Shown: positions 54,724 through 63,595 of the stretch, in pieces | Layout of the letters: each line of letters begins with the position of its first letter | How positions within the stretch are numbered: position 1 is the first letter of the stretch | Translations under genes and position numbers: made by a program | Assembly (NCBI GenBank): GCA_905480425.1 | Contig: CAJQQG010000012.1 | Span: 1 to 64,000, forward strand | Length of the DNA stretch: 64,000 bases | DNA from: an uncultured Flavobacteriaceae bacterium | GTDB lineage: Bacteria; Bacteroidota; Bacteroidia; Flavobacteriales; Flavobacteriaceae | Reading direction: 5' to 3' | Notes under the pieces: generated by a model | Told to the model about the DNA's origin: nothing | The model's database searches: none | Seen by the model: only the letters and a program-made list of their open reading frames with translations

Positions 54724-57237
54724 CTACATTTTGTCAGATAGATAAAGTGCATTTGTTATTATGCGATTTGTGCCGTACCAAAATGCTCTAAAGTTAGTGT
54801 TATCGGTTAATATGATTACTCTTCCTTTGCCTATTCTGTTAACTTTAAAAGGGACTGTGTCTTTTAATAGTGCTAAATTTTCTTCAGATATATAACCACT
54901 AAGTAACGGAGTCTTCGTGTATTGGATTGGGTTATTATAACTATTTTCATCTGCTTTAATGAAAATATTGGTATTTCTAAAAATGGGTAATGTTGTATTT
55001 TGGTAACCAAAATTTATAGGATGACTTCTATCAATTTTTGTGTTGAAAATTGCTCCACCTGTAACTTGGGCACCTCTAAAAGCATTTTTATTGTCAAAGC
55101 TAATATTTTTTGCTATTATATTTTCTTCTAAAAAATCTAATGTTATAAACTCATTTTTATTTAACCATTTTGTGGTGTATCGATAACCAATAAGGGTACC
55201 TCCTTCATTTACAAATTCTTTGATTTTATCAATATGTGGATCTAATCCTGAACCTGAAAAATTCGGAATAATAAAGTGACTGTATCGACTTAAGTCAACT
55301 TTCCTTAAATTACGAACATCAATTTTAGTGATTGTAATCTCATGTCTTGTGTCAAGTAAATGCCATATTTCACCTGCATCATAACTGCGAACTCCATCGC
55401 CTACTAAAAGAGCTATTTCTGGTTTTTTAACTTTTGAAAAATCACCAGACCCAAGATCAATACCCTCAGTATGGCCAGTATTTGCTCCTACAATAGTCAC
55501 ATGAGTTTCTGCCGCAGCTTTTTGCAGAATCTTATAAAGTTCATTTTCATCAATAACTTGATTTTTAACAGGAACCATATAGGTCCCATAATCATAGTTA
55601 TTACCCTCTAAAGTAAAAGGAGTAAGACCTACTTTTATTCTAATATTTTGTTGTTGTAATTTATTTATCAATTTAGGCACATAGTAATTATGTGCTTCAA
55701 ATACATATGCATAAGAACCTTTATTTGTTACTTTTCCTATGGGAGCTTTTAAATCATTTACAATATTTCCAATATTTTCAATGCTGTTTTGATATTCATA
55801 ATCTAGATTAAAAGCATAGGGGAGTGTCCAAGCAGAAACATCATAAAACAAACTGTCTTGAAATTTTGTTTGAGTACTGAACATTGCATGTATCAATTTA
55901 TTTTTCTTTTGTTCTAAAGGAATAATATAGCTTGTTTCTGGGATGAATTTTTTTCCTTTTTTCACTATATTATTTTTTAGATGATGAATTACGATGTCAT
56001 GACGTTTAAAAATACGTGCTAGTTCATATGTGGTTACTGGATCCTTAGGATTTCCGAAAACAATAGCTTTTCGCTTATTTTTTTTAGCTTCAATTAAGGA
56101 CGTTTTATAGAAGTCTTGAAAATAATTTAATAGCTCTACGCGCATCGAACTAGCTGCTTTTAAGGTGGAAAAAGCTGCAGTTAATTGATTACGAATAGTA
56201 AAAGGAAAAGTTAGTGTTCCGTTGTCGCTTTCTTGAATGTGGCCTCTTGAACTTGCTTGTTCAAATAAAATTCCAATACCTCCATTAACATCTGGATAGG
56301 TAGATCCTTTTCCGTAATAAAAATCATCAAAATTCTCTTGAGAATAATATAATGAACCTATTTTATCAAAAGCATCAATATGGAATGCACTAATTTTTTC
56401 AGTCAATTTCTGATTCATTAATGGAGTCAATGGATTAACACGAGAAGGATGTCCTGGTTGAAAAAAGAAACTAGAGTTAGTTCCCATTTCATGATGATCT
56501 GTTAAGATATTCGGAAGCCACTTGGTAAATGTTTTTAGACGAGCTTGCGATTCTGGTAATTGTCCAGGAAGCCAATCTCGATTTAGGTCAAACCAATAGT
56601 GATTAGTTCGACCTCCAGGCCAAACTTCGTTATATTCTCTATCATTTGAGTCTGCTGTTAAGTTTTGATTTCTATTAGTATTTGCCCAATAGGCAAATCT
56701 TTGAAGTCCATCAGGGTTAAAACTTGGGTCAAAGAGTATTACCAAATCTTTTAACATTTGAAGTGTTTCTGGAGCTTGGCTTGCTGCCAGATGATAGGCT
56801 GCTAAAAGCCCAGCATTTGCGCCACTTGGTTCATTTCCGTGAATTGAAAATCCTTGATAAACTACTAATGGTTGAGATGCAATGGAAACTTTACTTCCTA
56901 TAGGGTCCGATAGTTTAAGATGTTCTTTTTGTATAGATCCTATATTTTTATGATTTTCAGGACTGGTAATCGTGAGTAATAAAATTGGTCTTCCCTCATA
57001 AGTTTTGCCTCTGTTCTCAATAGTAATACGATCTGAAGCTTTAGCGAGTTCGTACATATAGTTTATTAACTTATCATGTGAGACATGCCATGTTCCTACT
57101 TCATATCCTAATAATTCAACAGGGGTAGGAATTTTATTATCGTAAGGATGTGTTTGATCTAAATAGTAATCGAGTGTAACCTGGCTAAATATAATTCCGC
57201 CTGATAGAAGAAATAAAAGGGATAGAAGATTTTTCAT
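54724..57237 (-). CDS. M14-family zinc carboxypeptidase, secreted
   Basis: An 837-residue exported peptidase. After a signal peptide (about 1-18), the M14 domain spans roughly residues 40-370: the zinc motif is HGNEPSG, followed by FDPSFNPDG, LNRDWLPGQ and DHHEMGTNSSFFF; the catalytic Glu is probably in ILFEQASSRG. The rest has a glutamine-amidotransferase-like region around SHFIIPNFSGSGLD. It likely degrades peptides in the periplasm or outside. No C-terminal sorting domain is visible. Confidence 0.9.
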   Translation of the reverse strand: MKNLLSLLFLLSGGIIFSQVTLDYYLDQTHPYDNKIPTPVELLGYEVGTWHVSHDKLINYMYELAKASDRITIENRGKTYEGRPILLLTITSPENHKNIGSIQKEHLKLSDPIGSKVSIASQPLVVYQGFSIHGNEPSGANAGLLAAYHLAASQAPETLQMLKDLVILFDPSFNPDGLQRFAYWANTNRNQNLTADSNDREYNEVWPGGRTNHYWFDLNRDWLPGQLPESQARLKTFTKWLPNILTDHHEMGTNSSFFFQPGHPSRVNPLTPLMNQKLTEKISAFHIDAFDKIGSLYYSQENFDDFYYGKGSTYPDVNGGIGILFEQASSRGHIQESDNGTLTFPFTIRNQLTAAFSTLKAASSMRVELLNYFQDFYKTSLIEAKKNKRKAIVFGNPKDPVTTYELARIFKRHDIVIHHLKNNIVKKGKKFIPETSYIIPLEQKKNKLIHAMFSTQTKFQDSLFYDVSAWTLPYAFNLDYEYQNSIENIGNIVNDLKAPIGKVTNKGSYAYVFEAHNYYVPKLINKLQQQNIRIKVGLTPFTLEGNNYDYGTYMVPVKNQVIDENELYKILQKAAAETHVTIVGANTGHTEGIDLGSGDFSKVKKPEIALLVGDGVRSYDAGEIWHLLDTRHEITITKIDVRNLRKVDLSRYSHFIIPNFSGSGLDPHIDKIKEFVNEGGTLIGYRYTTKWLNKNEFITLDFLEENIIAKNISFDNKNAFRGAQVTGGAIFNTKIDRSHPINFGYQNTTLPIFRNTNIFIKADENSYNNPIQYTKTPLLSGYISEENLALLKDTVPFKVNRIGKGRVIILTDNTNFRAFWYGTNRIITNALYLSDKM

Positions 57238-57482
57238 AATTAAGTTTCTTAATTATTAAAGGTTGAAATAATTATTTAGAGGAAAAAATAAAAGAGAAGT
57301 ATTTTAAAGTAAATTTTTTTTTTATAGAAAAAAGTATTGATTTAAAGTTATATGAATTAAATCTTTTCAGAATAGAAGTTTTTATAATGTCATTTTCTGA
57401 TCAATCTAGGACCTAATTTTTAGGAAAAAATCTAATTGATTGATTTAATAACTGAGTAAAGTTTTTAGAAAATATCTTATTC

Positions 57483-59231
57483 CTATATATCTGAATGTTG
57501 TTTTTTAGATAATTCTTTGTAATAACCTTTAGCATTAATTAAATCAATGTGCCTACCTTTTTGAACGATTTGTCCATTTTCAAGAATAATTATAAGATCT
57601 GCGTGTCTTACAGACGAAATTCGATGGCTAACTATAATTGTAGTTTTATTTTTAGTCGCTGTTTTCAGGTGTTTTAAAATCTCTTCTTCAGTATCAGTAT
57701 CAACTGCAGAAAGACAATCATCTAAAAGTAAAATATTTGGTTTTTTTATTAATCCCCTGGCAATAGAAACACGCTGAATTTGACCTCCAGAAAGTGTAAC
57801 ACCTCGCTCACCTAAAAGAGTTTTGTATCCTTCTTTAAAACCAATAATGTTATCATGAACTTTTGCATGTTTTGTTGCCTTTTGAATTTCTTCTTTGTTA
57901 GCATTTATTGATCCAAAACGAATATTATCTTCAATGCTTTCAGAAAATAAAAATGAATTTTGTGGTACATAGGCCAATGAACTCCTGATTTCTTCAATTC
58001 GATAGTCTTTTAAGTTAAATCGATCAATTTCAATGGATCCTTCTGAGGGATCATAAAGTCGTGATATTAAATCTAAAAAAGTAGTTTTACCTGAGCCAAT
58101 ATTCCCAATAACCCCCAGGGTAGTTCCTGAAGGAATTTCAAGAGAAATATTTCTTAAGGCAGTAATATTTGTTTCGGGATAGACTAATGAAACATTTTTA
58201 AATTTAATATTCCCATTTATGGGTTTATTTATTCCTGGACCATCATCAATTTCAGGTTTTTCTTTTAAGAAAACATTAATTCTTTTTTGAGATGCTTCTG
58301 CTTGTTGAACTATTGAAGTAATCCATCCCACGACTGCAACAGGCCAAGTAAGCATATTAACATAAATAATAAATTCTGCAAGTACCCCAATTTCGATTTT
58401 TCCATTTATGTATTGATTTCCCCCTACATAAATAACAATAAGGTTTGAACACCCAATAAGTAAAATCATAAGTGGGAAAAACCAAGCCTGAACTTTCACA
58501 AGACTCATGTTTTTTTCAAAACTATCGTAAGCTAAGTCAGAAAAATTCTCATTCATTTTATGCTGCAGGTTGTAAGACTTAATTACAGAAATCCCACTAA
58601 ATGTTTCTTGAGCGAAAGAAGACATTTTAGAAAGTATTTCTTGAACTAATGTGCTCTTCGTATTAATAATTCGACTCAGCTTATAGATCGTTACAGATAA
58701 AATTGGAAGTGGTAACATAGTATATAAAGTCAGTTCAGGCGCAATGCTTATCATATAAGAAATTACTATAATAAATAGTGAAATTGTATTAACACTATAC
58801 ATAAAAGCAGGACCAACATACATTCTTACTTTACCAACATCTTCGCTTATTCGATTCATCAGGTCACCCGTTCGGTTGTTTTTATAAAACCGTTGAGTTA
58901 GTCTTTGATAATGCCAAAAAATTTCATTTTTTAGATCAAACTCTATAAATCGAGAAACATTTATAATAGTTTGTCGCATTAAGAACGTAAGGAATCCAGA
59001 AATTAAAGTAGCTCCAATAATAATGAGAATATTAATTAGTAAAACCTTTTTTATAACTTCTGATTCTCCACCAGGAGATTGCAAATATTTTTCAACTGCC
59101 GTCAAAGAGTTTCCGATAAGTCGAGGAGCAAATAATGAAAAAATTCTTGCTATAATGGTAATTAAAAAACCTAAAAGAAGTTTTGTTCGGTATTTTAAAA
59201 AGTATTTATTTAGATATTGAAGTTCTTTCAT
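57483..59231 (-). CDS. ABC exporter (fused membrane and ATPase domains)
   Basis: A 582-residue half-transporter. Residues about 15-310 contain six membrane helices; residues about 335-580 the ATPase with Walker A GNIGSGKTTFLDLISRLYD, signature LSGGQIQRVSIARGL and Walker B NILLLDDCLSAVDTD. It resembles MsbA and multidrug exporters; lipid, drug or glycan export cannot be distinguished. It is monocistronic with a good promoter. The 245-base gap on its 3' side (57238-57482) is AT-rich and without a supported gene. Confidence 0.9.
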   Translation of the reverse strand: MKELQYLNKYFLKYRTKLLLGFLITIIARIFSLFAPRLIGNSLTAVEKYLQSPGGESEVIKKVLLINILIIIGATLISGFLTFLMRQTIINVSRFIEFDLKNEIFWHYQRLTQRFYKNNRTGDLMNRISEDVGKVRMYVGPAFMYSVNTISLFIIVISYMISIAPELTLYTMLPLPILSVTIYKLSRIINTKSTLVQEILSKMSSFAQETFSGISVIKSYNLQHKMNENFSDLAYDSFEKNMSLVKVQAWFFPLMILLIGCSNLIVIYVGGNQYINGKIEIGVLAEFIIYVNMLTWPVAVVGWITSIVQQAEASQKRINVFLKEKPEIDDGPGINKPINGNIKFKNVSLVYPETNITALRNISLEIPSGTTLGVIGNIGSGKTTFLDLISRLYDPSEGSIEIDRFNLKDYRIEEIRSSLAYVPQNSFLFSESIEDNIRFGSINANKEEIQKATKHAKVHDNIIGFKEGYKTLLGERGVTLSGGQIQRVSIARGLIKKPNILLLDDCLSAVDTDTEEEILKHLKTATKNKTTIIVSHRISSVRHADLIIILENGQIVQKGRHIDLINAKGYYKELSKKQHSDI

Positions 59232-59242
59232 AACTGTTACTT

Positions 59243-59276
59243 CAAATATAAGTAAATGGAAAGGGTTAAATTCAAA
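59243..59276 (-). promoter_or_regulatory. Promoter of the ABC exporter gene
   Basis: On the minus strand, TTTG (59273-59276) and TATATTTG (59243-59250) are separated by 22 bases, the same spacing as at the arginine operon. The ATG follows 12 bases further. Confidence 0.75.
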
Positions 59277-59329
59277 TATAATCCTGAAACTTTTATTGAA
59301 TAATTACATTTTTTTCCACTTTATTGGAT

Positions 59330-59337
59330 TAATTTCG
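59330..59337 (+). promoter_or_regulatory. Possible -7 element of nusB
   Basis: TAATTTCG differs from TAnnTTTG at one base and lies 21 bases before the nusB ATG. I find no clear -33 partner. Confidence 0.35.
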
Positions 59338-59358
59338 TGTCTAATAAAGTTCTAAAAC

Positions 59359-60303
59359 ATGCTTACAAGACGCCACATTCGCATTAAAGTAATGCAGTCT
59401 GTTTATTCCTTTACAGTTGGGAAACAATTTAAAATTGATGATGAGGTTAAGTTTTTTAAAGAAAGCGTAGAACACACCTTTAATCTTTACCTTCTTCTTC
59501 TTGGTCTTATCAAATCCCTTCATGCACATGCTGAGCAACAGTTGGAAACCATTCAAAAGCATAACATTCAAAACGAAACTCACTTTTTTATTCTTCAAAA
59601 GTTTGCTCAAAATAAAGTTCTTCTTTTTATTAAGAATCATAAAAGTTTGTCTAAGCATTTAAATAATAAAAAACTCATAAATTGGGACTTAGAGTTCAAA
59701 TACTTAAAAGAATTATTTGAACTCGTTACTTCTTCAGCTATTTTTAAAGCCTACATGGCTCTTGAAAACATAAAAATAGCAGATGATTTAAAACTTGTCT
59801 TAAAAATATTTAAAGACCATATCGCTACTTCAAGTTATCTATATGATCATATTGAAGATCAGCGATTGACATGGATTGATGACTTGCCAATGGTGAACAC
59901 CTTTATGCTTAAAATGTTAAAAAAAATAAAAGTAAATAAACCTCAAACTTTATTATTTCCCAAGCCAAATGAAAACCAAGAGGATACAGATTTTGGAATA
60001 CAACTTTTAGAAAAAGTAATTGTAAATGATGAAAAATTACAAAAAGAGCTTTTGGGAAAAACACCAAATTGGGATGCAGATAGAATTGCACAACTTGATA
60101 ATGTTATTTTAAAAATTGCAATTGCTGAATTATTATACTTCCCATTAATTCCATCTAAAGTAACCCTTAACGAATATTTAGAGATTGCTAAAGATTATTC
60201 CACTCCTAATAGCAATAATTTTGTAAATGGTGTATTGGACAAGTTAGTAAAAGAATTTAGTCAAGAAAATCGTTTGAACAAAACAGGGAGGGGCTTGTTA
60301 TGA
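59359..60303 (+). CDS. nusB: Transcription antitermination factor NusB (long form)
   Basis: A 314-residue protein. The opening RRHIRIKVMQSVYSF and the C-terminal block DRIAQLDNVILKIAIAELLYFPLIPSKVTLNEYLEIAKDY... are NusB; residues in between are an insertion of about 160 residues compared with the 140-residue E. coli protein, as is usual in Bacteroidetes. NusB acts with NusE/S10 in antitermination of rRNA operons. It is followed after about 40 bases by the DUF1573 gene with its own promoter. Confidence 0.93.
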   Translation: MLTRRHIRIKVMQSVYSFTVGKQFKIDDEVKFFKESVEHTFNLYLLLLGLIKSLHAHAEQQLETIQKHNIQNETHFFILQKFAQNKVLLFIKNHKSLSKHLNNKKLINWDLEFKYLKELFELVTSSAIFKAYMALENIKIADDLKLVLKIFKDHIATSSYLYDHIEDQRLTWIDDLPMVNTFMLKMLKKIKVNKPQTLLFPKPNENQEDTDFGIQLLEKVIVNDEKLQKELLGKTPNWDADRIAQLDNVILKIAIAELLYFPLIPSKVTLNEYLEIAKDYSTPNSNNFVNGVLDKLVKEFSQENRLNKTGRGLL

Positions 60304-60316
60304 TAACTTTTTTTAT

Positions 60317-60324
60317 TACTTTTG
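60317..60324 (+). promoter_or_regulatory. -7 promoter element of the DUF1573 gene
   Basis: TACTTTTG matches TAnnTTTG and ends 22 bases before ATG 60347. Confidence 0.6.
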
Positions 60325-60346
60325 AATTCACTTAATTTATATATTG

Positions 60347-60844
60347 ATGAAAAAAATATTAATCATTTGTTTAGCAATTATCGCCACTACTTTTACAGCA
60401 TGCCAAGACAGTGCAGCGAAAAAGATAACCAACGCAACAACAACTAATGCTTCTAGTTCGAACCCTTCATTGAATGTTTCAGGGCCAATTATCACTTTTG
60501 ATAAAACTGAACATGATTTTGGAACTATTAATGAAGGAGAAACAGTAACAACAGAATTCAATTTCACAAATACTGGCCAAGAGGATTTAATTATTGTTGA
60601 TGCCCGTGGAAGCTGTGGCTGTACAGTTCCACAATATCCTAAAAATACTCCTATTGCTCCTGGAGCTTCAGGAAAAATAATGGTTAGCTTTGATTCAAGT
60701 AATAAGCCTGGAATGCAACAAAAATCAGTAACACTTTCAGCAAATACAGCTTCTGGAAGAGAGATGTTAAGAATAAAATCTAACGTTACTCCAGATCCAG
60801 TAAAGCAACAACAACGTGATGCACAAGCTAAAGCACGTCAATAA
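60347..60844 (+). CDS. DUF1573 lipoprotein
   Basis: A 165-residue protein with a lipoprotein signal (hydrophobic helix, then TFTACQ with Cys20). The rest is one DUF1573 domain, an immunoglobulin-like fold with the characteristic EHDFGTINEGE, FTNTGQEDLII and GSCGCTVPQYP (two cysteines). ATG 60347 is chosen over the in-frame TTG one codon earlier. The function of the family is unknown. It sits 17 bases ahead of yajC and may share a transcript with it. Confidence 0.9.
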   Translation: MKKILIICLAIIATTFTACQDSAAKKITNATTTNASSSNPSLNVSGPIITFDKTEHDFGTINEGETVTTEFNFTNTGQEDLIIVDARGSCGCTVPQYPKNTPIAPGASGKIMVSFDSSNKPGMQQKSVTLSANTASGREMLRIKSNVTPDPVKQQQRDAQAKARQ

Positions 60845-60861
60845 ATTTTAATTTAATTACT

Positions 60862-61158
60862 ATGTCAGAAGGCTTATCAAGTCAACTTCCTTTTTTACTG
60901 TTAATGCTAGTGGTATTTTTCTTTTTTATAATACTTCCAGGTCAGCGTAAACAAAAAAAGGAAAAGAATTTTATGAGTGCTATGAAAAAAGGTGATCGTA
61001 TAATCACAAAAAGTGGTTTACATGCTAAAATCATGGAACTCAATGATAAGGATAATACTTGTGTCATAGAAACATTGGCAGGAAAGCTTAAGATTGAACG
61101 TTCAGCTATTTCATTGGAAATGAGTTCAAAGTTAAATGCTCCCCAGATAAAAAAATAA
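60862..61158 (+). CDS. yajC: Preprotein translocase subunit YajC
   Basis: A 98-residue membrane protein: one N-terminal helix (LLLMLVVFFFFIILPGQRKQKKEKNF) and a basic cytoplasmic domain with MKKGDRIITKSGLHAKI. YajC is an accessory component of the SecDF-YajC complex. secDF is not in the window. Confidence 0.95.
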   Translation: MSEGLSSQLPFLLLMLVVFFFFIILPGQRKQKKEKNFMSAMKKGDRIITKSGLHAKIMELNDKDNTCVIETLAGKLKIERSAISLEMSSKLNAPQIKK

Positions 61159-61167
61159 CAACTTTTA

Positions 61168-61194
61168 ATCACGGCTCTAGGCGGGATTTTTTTT
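61168..61194 (+). terminator. Possible terminator after yajC
   Basis: ATC-ACGGCTCTAGGCGG-GAT can form an imperfect stem with two mismatches and is directly followed by eight T. The stem is short, so this is a moderate call. pyrD starts eight bases after the T run. Confidence 0.5.
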
Positions 61195-61202
61195 AATAAA
61201 GG

Positions 61203-62234
61203 ATGTATAAATTCTTAATAAAACCAATACTCTTTCTCTTTGACCCAGAATGGGTTCATCATATCGTTTTTTCTACGCTTAAACTTATACACCGGATTCC
61301 TGGAATGGGAAGTTTGATTAGGGGTCTTTATCAAGTAAAAGATGAACGTTTAGAGCGAAAACTATTTGGCTTGACATTTCCCAATCCTATTGGATTGGCA
61401 GCAGGCTTTGATAAAGATGCTAAACTTTATCAAGAACTTTCTAATTTTGGATTTGGATTTATTGAAATAGGTACATTAACTCCTAAGCCCCAGCCAGGAA
61501 ACCACAAGAAGCGTTTGTTTCGTCTGCCTGAAGATGACGCCTTAATCAACCGTATGGGATTTAATAATGAAGGTGTTGAGGAGGCCATTGAACGTTTAAA
61601 AATGAATAAGGGTGTTCTCATCGGCGGAAATATTGGTAAAAATAAAATCACACCCAACGACGAGGCAGTTTCTGATTATGTTCAATGTTTTGAAGCTTTG
61701 TTTCCCCATGTTGACTATTTTGTTGTAAATGTTAGTTCACCTAATACACCTAATTTAAGAGCCTTACAGGATAAAGAGCCGCTTCAACGCTTATTGCAAG
61801 CTTTGAAAGATTTGAATATGAAAAAAACTAGCCCAAAGCCTATTTTACTTAAAATTGCTCCTGATTTGACTGACAACCAATTGCTTAATATTATTGATAT
61901 CATCACTTCGATTGATATTGACGGAGTTATTGCAACCAACACAACACTTTCTAGAGAGGGATTAAAATCTCCAAATAAAACTGAAGCAGGAGGTCTCAGC
62001 GGAAAACCACTTACCGATAGAAGTACTGATGTTATCCGATTTATTCACAAAAAAAGTAATAATGCTTTTCCTATTATTGGAGTTGGCGGAATTCATTCTC
62101 CTCAGGATGCCTTAGATAAATTAAATGCAGGTGCTTCTTTAATTCAATTATATTCAGGTTTTGTATATGAAGGTCCATCTGTTGTTAAGAAAATTAACAC
62201 AGCAATTCTTAATAACACCCAAATATCTTCGTAG
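61203..62234 (+). CDS. pyrD: Dihydroorotate dehydrogenase, quinone type (class 2)
   Basis: A 343-residue FMN enzyme that oxidises dihydroorotate to orotate in pyrimidine synthesis and passes electrons to quinone. The N-terminal 50 residues ([19 protein letters not shown]) form the helical membrane-association segment typical of class 2. [14 protein letters not shown], the catalytic serine in [11 protein letters not shown] and [12 protein letters not shown] are intact. Confidence 0.97.
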   Translation: MYKFLIKPILFLFDPEWVHHIVFSTLKLIHRIPGMGSLIRGLYQVKDERLERKLFGLTFPNPIGLAAGFDKDAKLYQELSNFGFGFIEIGTLTPKPQPGNHKKRLFRLPEDDALINRMGFNNEGVEEAIERLKMNKGVLIGGNIGKNKITPNDEAVSDYVQCFEALFPHVDYFVVNVSSPNTPNLRALQDKEPLQRLLQALKDLNMKKTSPKPILLKIAPDLTDNQLLNIIDIITSIDIDGVIATNTTLSREGLKSPNKTEAGGLSGKPLTDRSTDVIRFIHKKSNNAFPIIGVGGIHSPQDALDKLNAGASLIQLYSGFVYEGPSVVKKINTAILNNTQISS

Positions 62235-62315
62235 TCAAGTATTTCAAGCTAGATATAGTTTTAGTTTTTTTTAAAAATTACATTTTTTTAATAGTAAAAA
62301 GCAAGACGAATTACC

Positions 62316-62340
62316 CTGGTTAATATCAACCAGCCGTTTT
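62316..62340. terminator. Possible terminator between pyrD and the M42 peptidase
   Basis: CTGGTT (62316-62321) and AACCAG (62328-62333) form a six-base stem with loop AATATC, followed on the plus strand by CCGTTTTATTC. The T tract is weak, and the element lies next to the peptidase stop codon. Confidence 0.35.
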
Positions 62341-63418
62341 ATTCAAAATAACTAAATGTTTCTCCATTTTTAATAGTTTGAACGGTTTCATAAATTAACT
62401 TAATTACATTTTCAACATCTTCACGATGAACCATTTCTACGGTTGTGTGCATGTAGCGTAGAGGTAATGAAATTAGAGCCGAAGCAACACCTCCGTTACT
62501 ATAAGCAAAGGCATCGGTGTCAGTACCTGTGAATCTAGAAGACGCGTGGCGTTGAAATGGTATTTTATTAGCCTCAGCAGTTTCTATAATACGTTCTCTT
62601 AGATTATTTTGAACTGCAGGTGCATATGAAATAACGGGGCCTTTACTTATTTCGGTTTGACCTTCTACCTTCTGATTAATCATTGGGGTTGAGGTGTCAT
62701 GGCAAACATCTGTTACTATTGCAACGTTAGGTTTGATTGTTTGAGTAATCATCTCTGCACCTCTAAGTCCTACTTCTTCTTGTACAGAATTAGTAATGTA
62801 AAGTCCAAAAGGTAATTTTATATTATTTTCAGATAATAAACGGGCAACTTGTGCAATCATAAAACCACCTGCACGATTGTCGATGGCGCGACAAACAAAT
62901 TTATCTTTGTTAAGAGTTTTAAAAGTATCAGGATAGGTAATGACACAGCCAACATGAACTCCCATTTTTTCAACTTCTTTTTTATTTTTTGCGCCAATAT
63001 CAATAAAGATGTTATCCAACTTAGGTACTTCTTCTTTTCCACTTTTTCGGGTATGAATTGCTGGCCATCCAAAAACACCTTCAATAATTCCTTTTTTTGT
63101 TTGGATATTTACCCATTTAGAGGGAGCTATTTGATGATCACTTCCTCCGTTACGAATAACATATATTAAACCGTTGTCTGTAATATAGTTTACGTACCAA
63201 GAAATTTCATCAGAATGTCCCTCTATAACTACTTTGTATTTTGCCCCTGGATTGATAACACCAACGGCAGTGCCATAAACATCGGTTATAAATTCATCTA
63301 CATAGGGCTTTAGGTAGTCCATCCAGATTTTTTGCCCTCCACTTTCATAACCTGTTGGGGCCGCATTATTTAAATAATTTTCTAAAAATTTAAGGGCTTT
63401 TTTATCTAGAATGCTCAT
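62339..63418 (-). CDS. M42-family metallopeptidase (glutamyl aminopeptidase/endoglucanase-like)
   Basis: A 359-residue protein. The two-zinc site is seen in EGHSDEISW (His and Asp), DNRAGG (bridging Asp), QEEVGLRGAEM (Glu), DVCHDT and HTTVEMVH. M42 enzymes are large tetrahedral aminopeptidases that remove residues from peptides. The start at ATG 63418 fits the promoter element at 63446-63453; the longer form adds ten atypical residues. It is divergent from the DUF4294 gene. Confidence 0.92.
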   Translation of the reverse strand: MSILDKKALKFLENYLNNAAPTGYESGGQKIWMDYLKPYVDEFITDVYGTAVGVINPGAKYKVVIEGHSDEISWYVNYITDNGLIYVIRNGGSDHQIAPSKWVNIQTKKGIIEGVFGWPAIHTRKSGKEEVPKLDNIFIDIGAKNKKEVEKMGVHVGCVITYPDTFKTLNKDKFVCRAIDNRAGGFMIAQVARLLSENNIKLPFGLYITNSVQEEVGLRGAEMITQTIKPNVAIVTDVCHDTSTPMINQKVEGQTEISKGPVISYAPAVQNNLRERIIETAEANKIPFQRHASSRFTGTDTDAFAYSNGGVASALISLPLRYMHTTVEMVHREDVENVIKLIYETVQTIKNGETFSYFE

Positions 63419-63445
63419 AATTATAAAGTTGAAATTTAAGAAAAC

Positions 63446-63453
63446 CAAAAGTA
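63446..63453 (-). promoter_or_regulatory. -7 promoter element of the M42 peptidase gene
   Basis: TACTTTTG on the minus strand matches TAnnTTTG; it overlaps the position of the more upstream possible start, and so favours ATG 63418. Confidence 0.55.
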
Positions 63454-63493
63454 AGAATATTCCAAATAAAAAGACCTCCCTTTAAAATATTTG

Positions 63494-63501
63494 TATTTTT
63501 G
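63494..63501 (+). promoter_or_regulatory. -7 promoter element of the DUF4294 gene
   Basis: TATTTTTG matches TAnnTTTG. It would give a leader of about 85 bases before ATG 63596, with a weak hairpin AGCTT/AAGCT at 63502-63520. Confidence 0.45.
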
Positions 63502-63595
63502 AGCTTTATAAAAATAAGCTGCTTTATTTTATAATTTTAATAAACAACAGTTTTTTATAGAAATAATTAACTAAGATATAATAAGCATTTTCTCA

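Noticed and set aside
59341-59658. 105-codon open frame on the minus strand opposite nusB
   Set aside because: Low-complexity lysine/leucine-rich translation antisense to the conserved NusB N-terminus.
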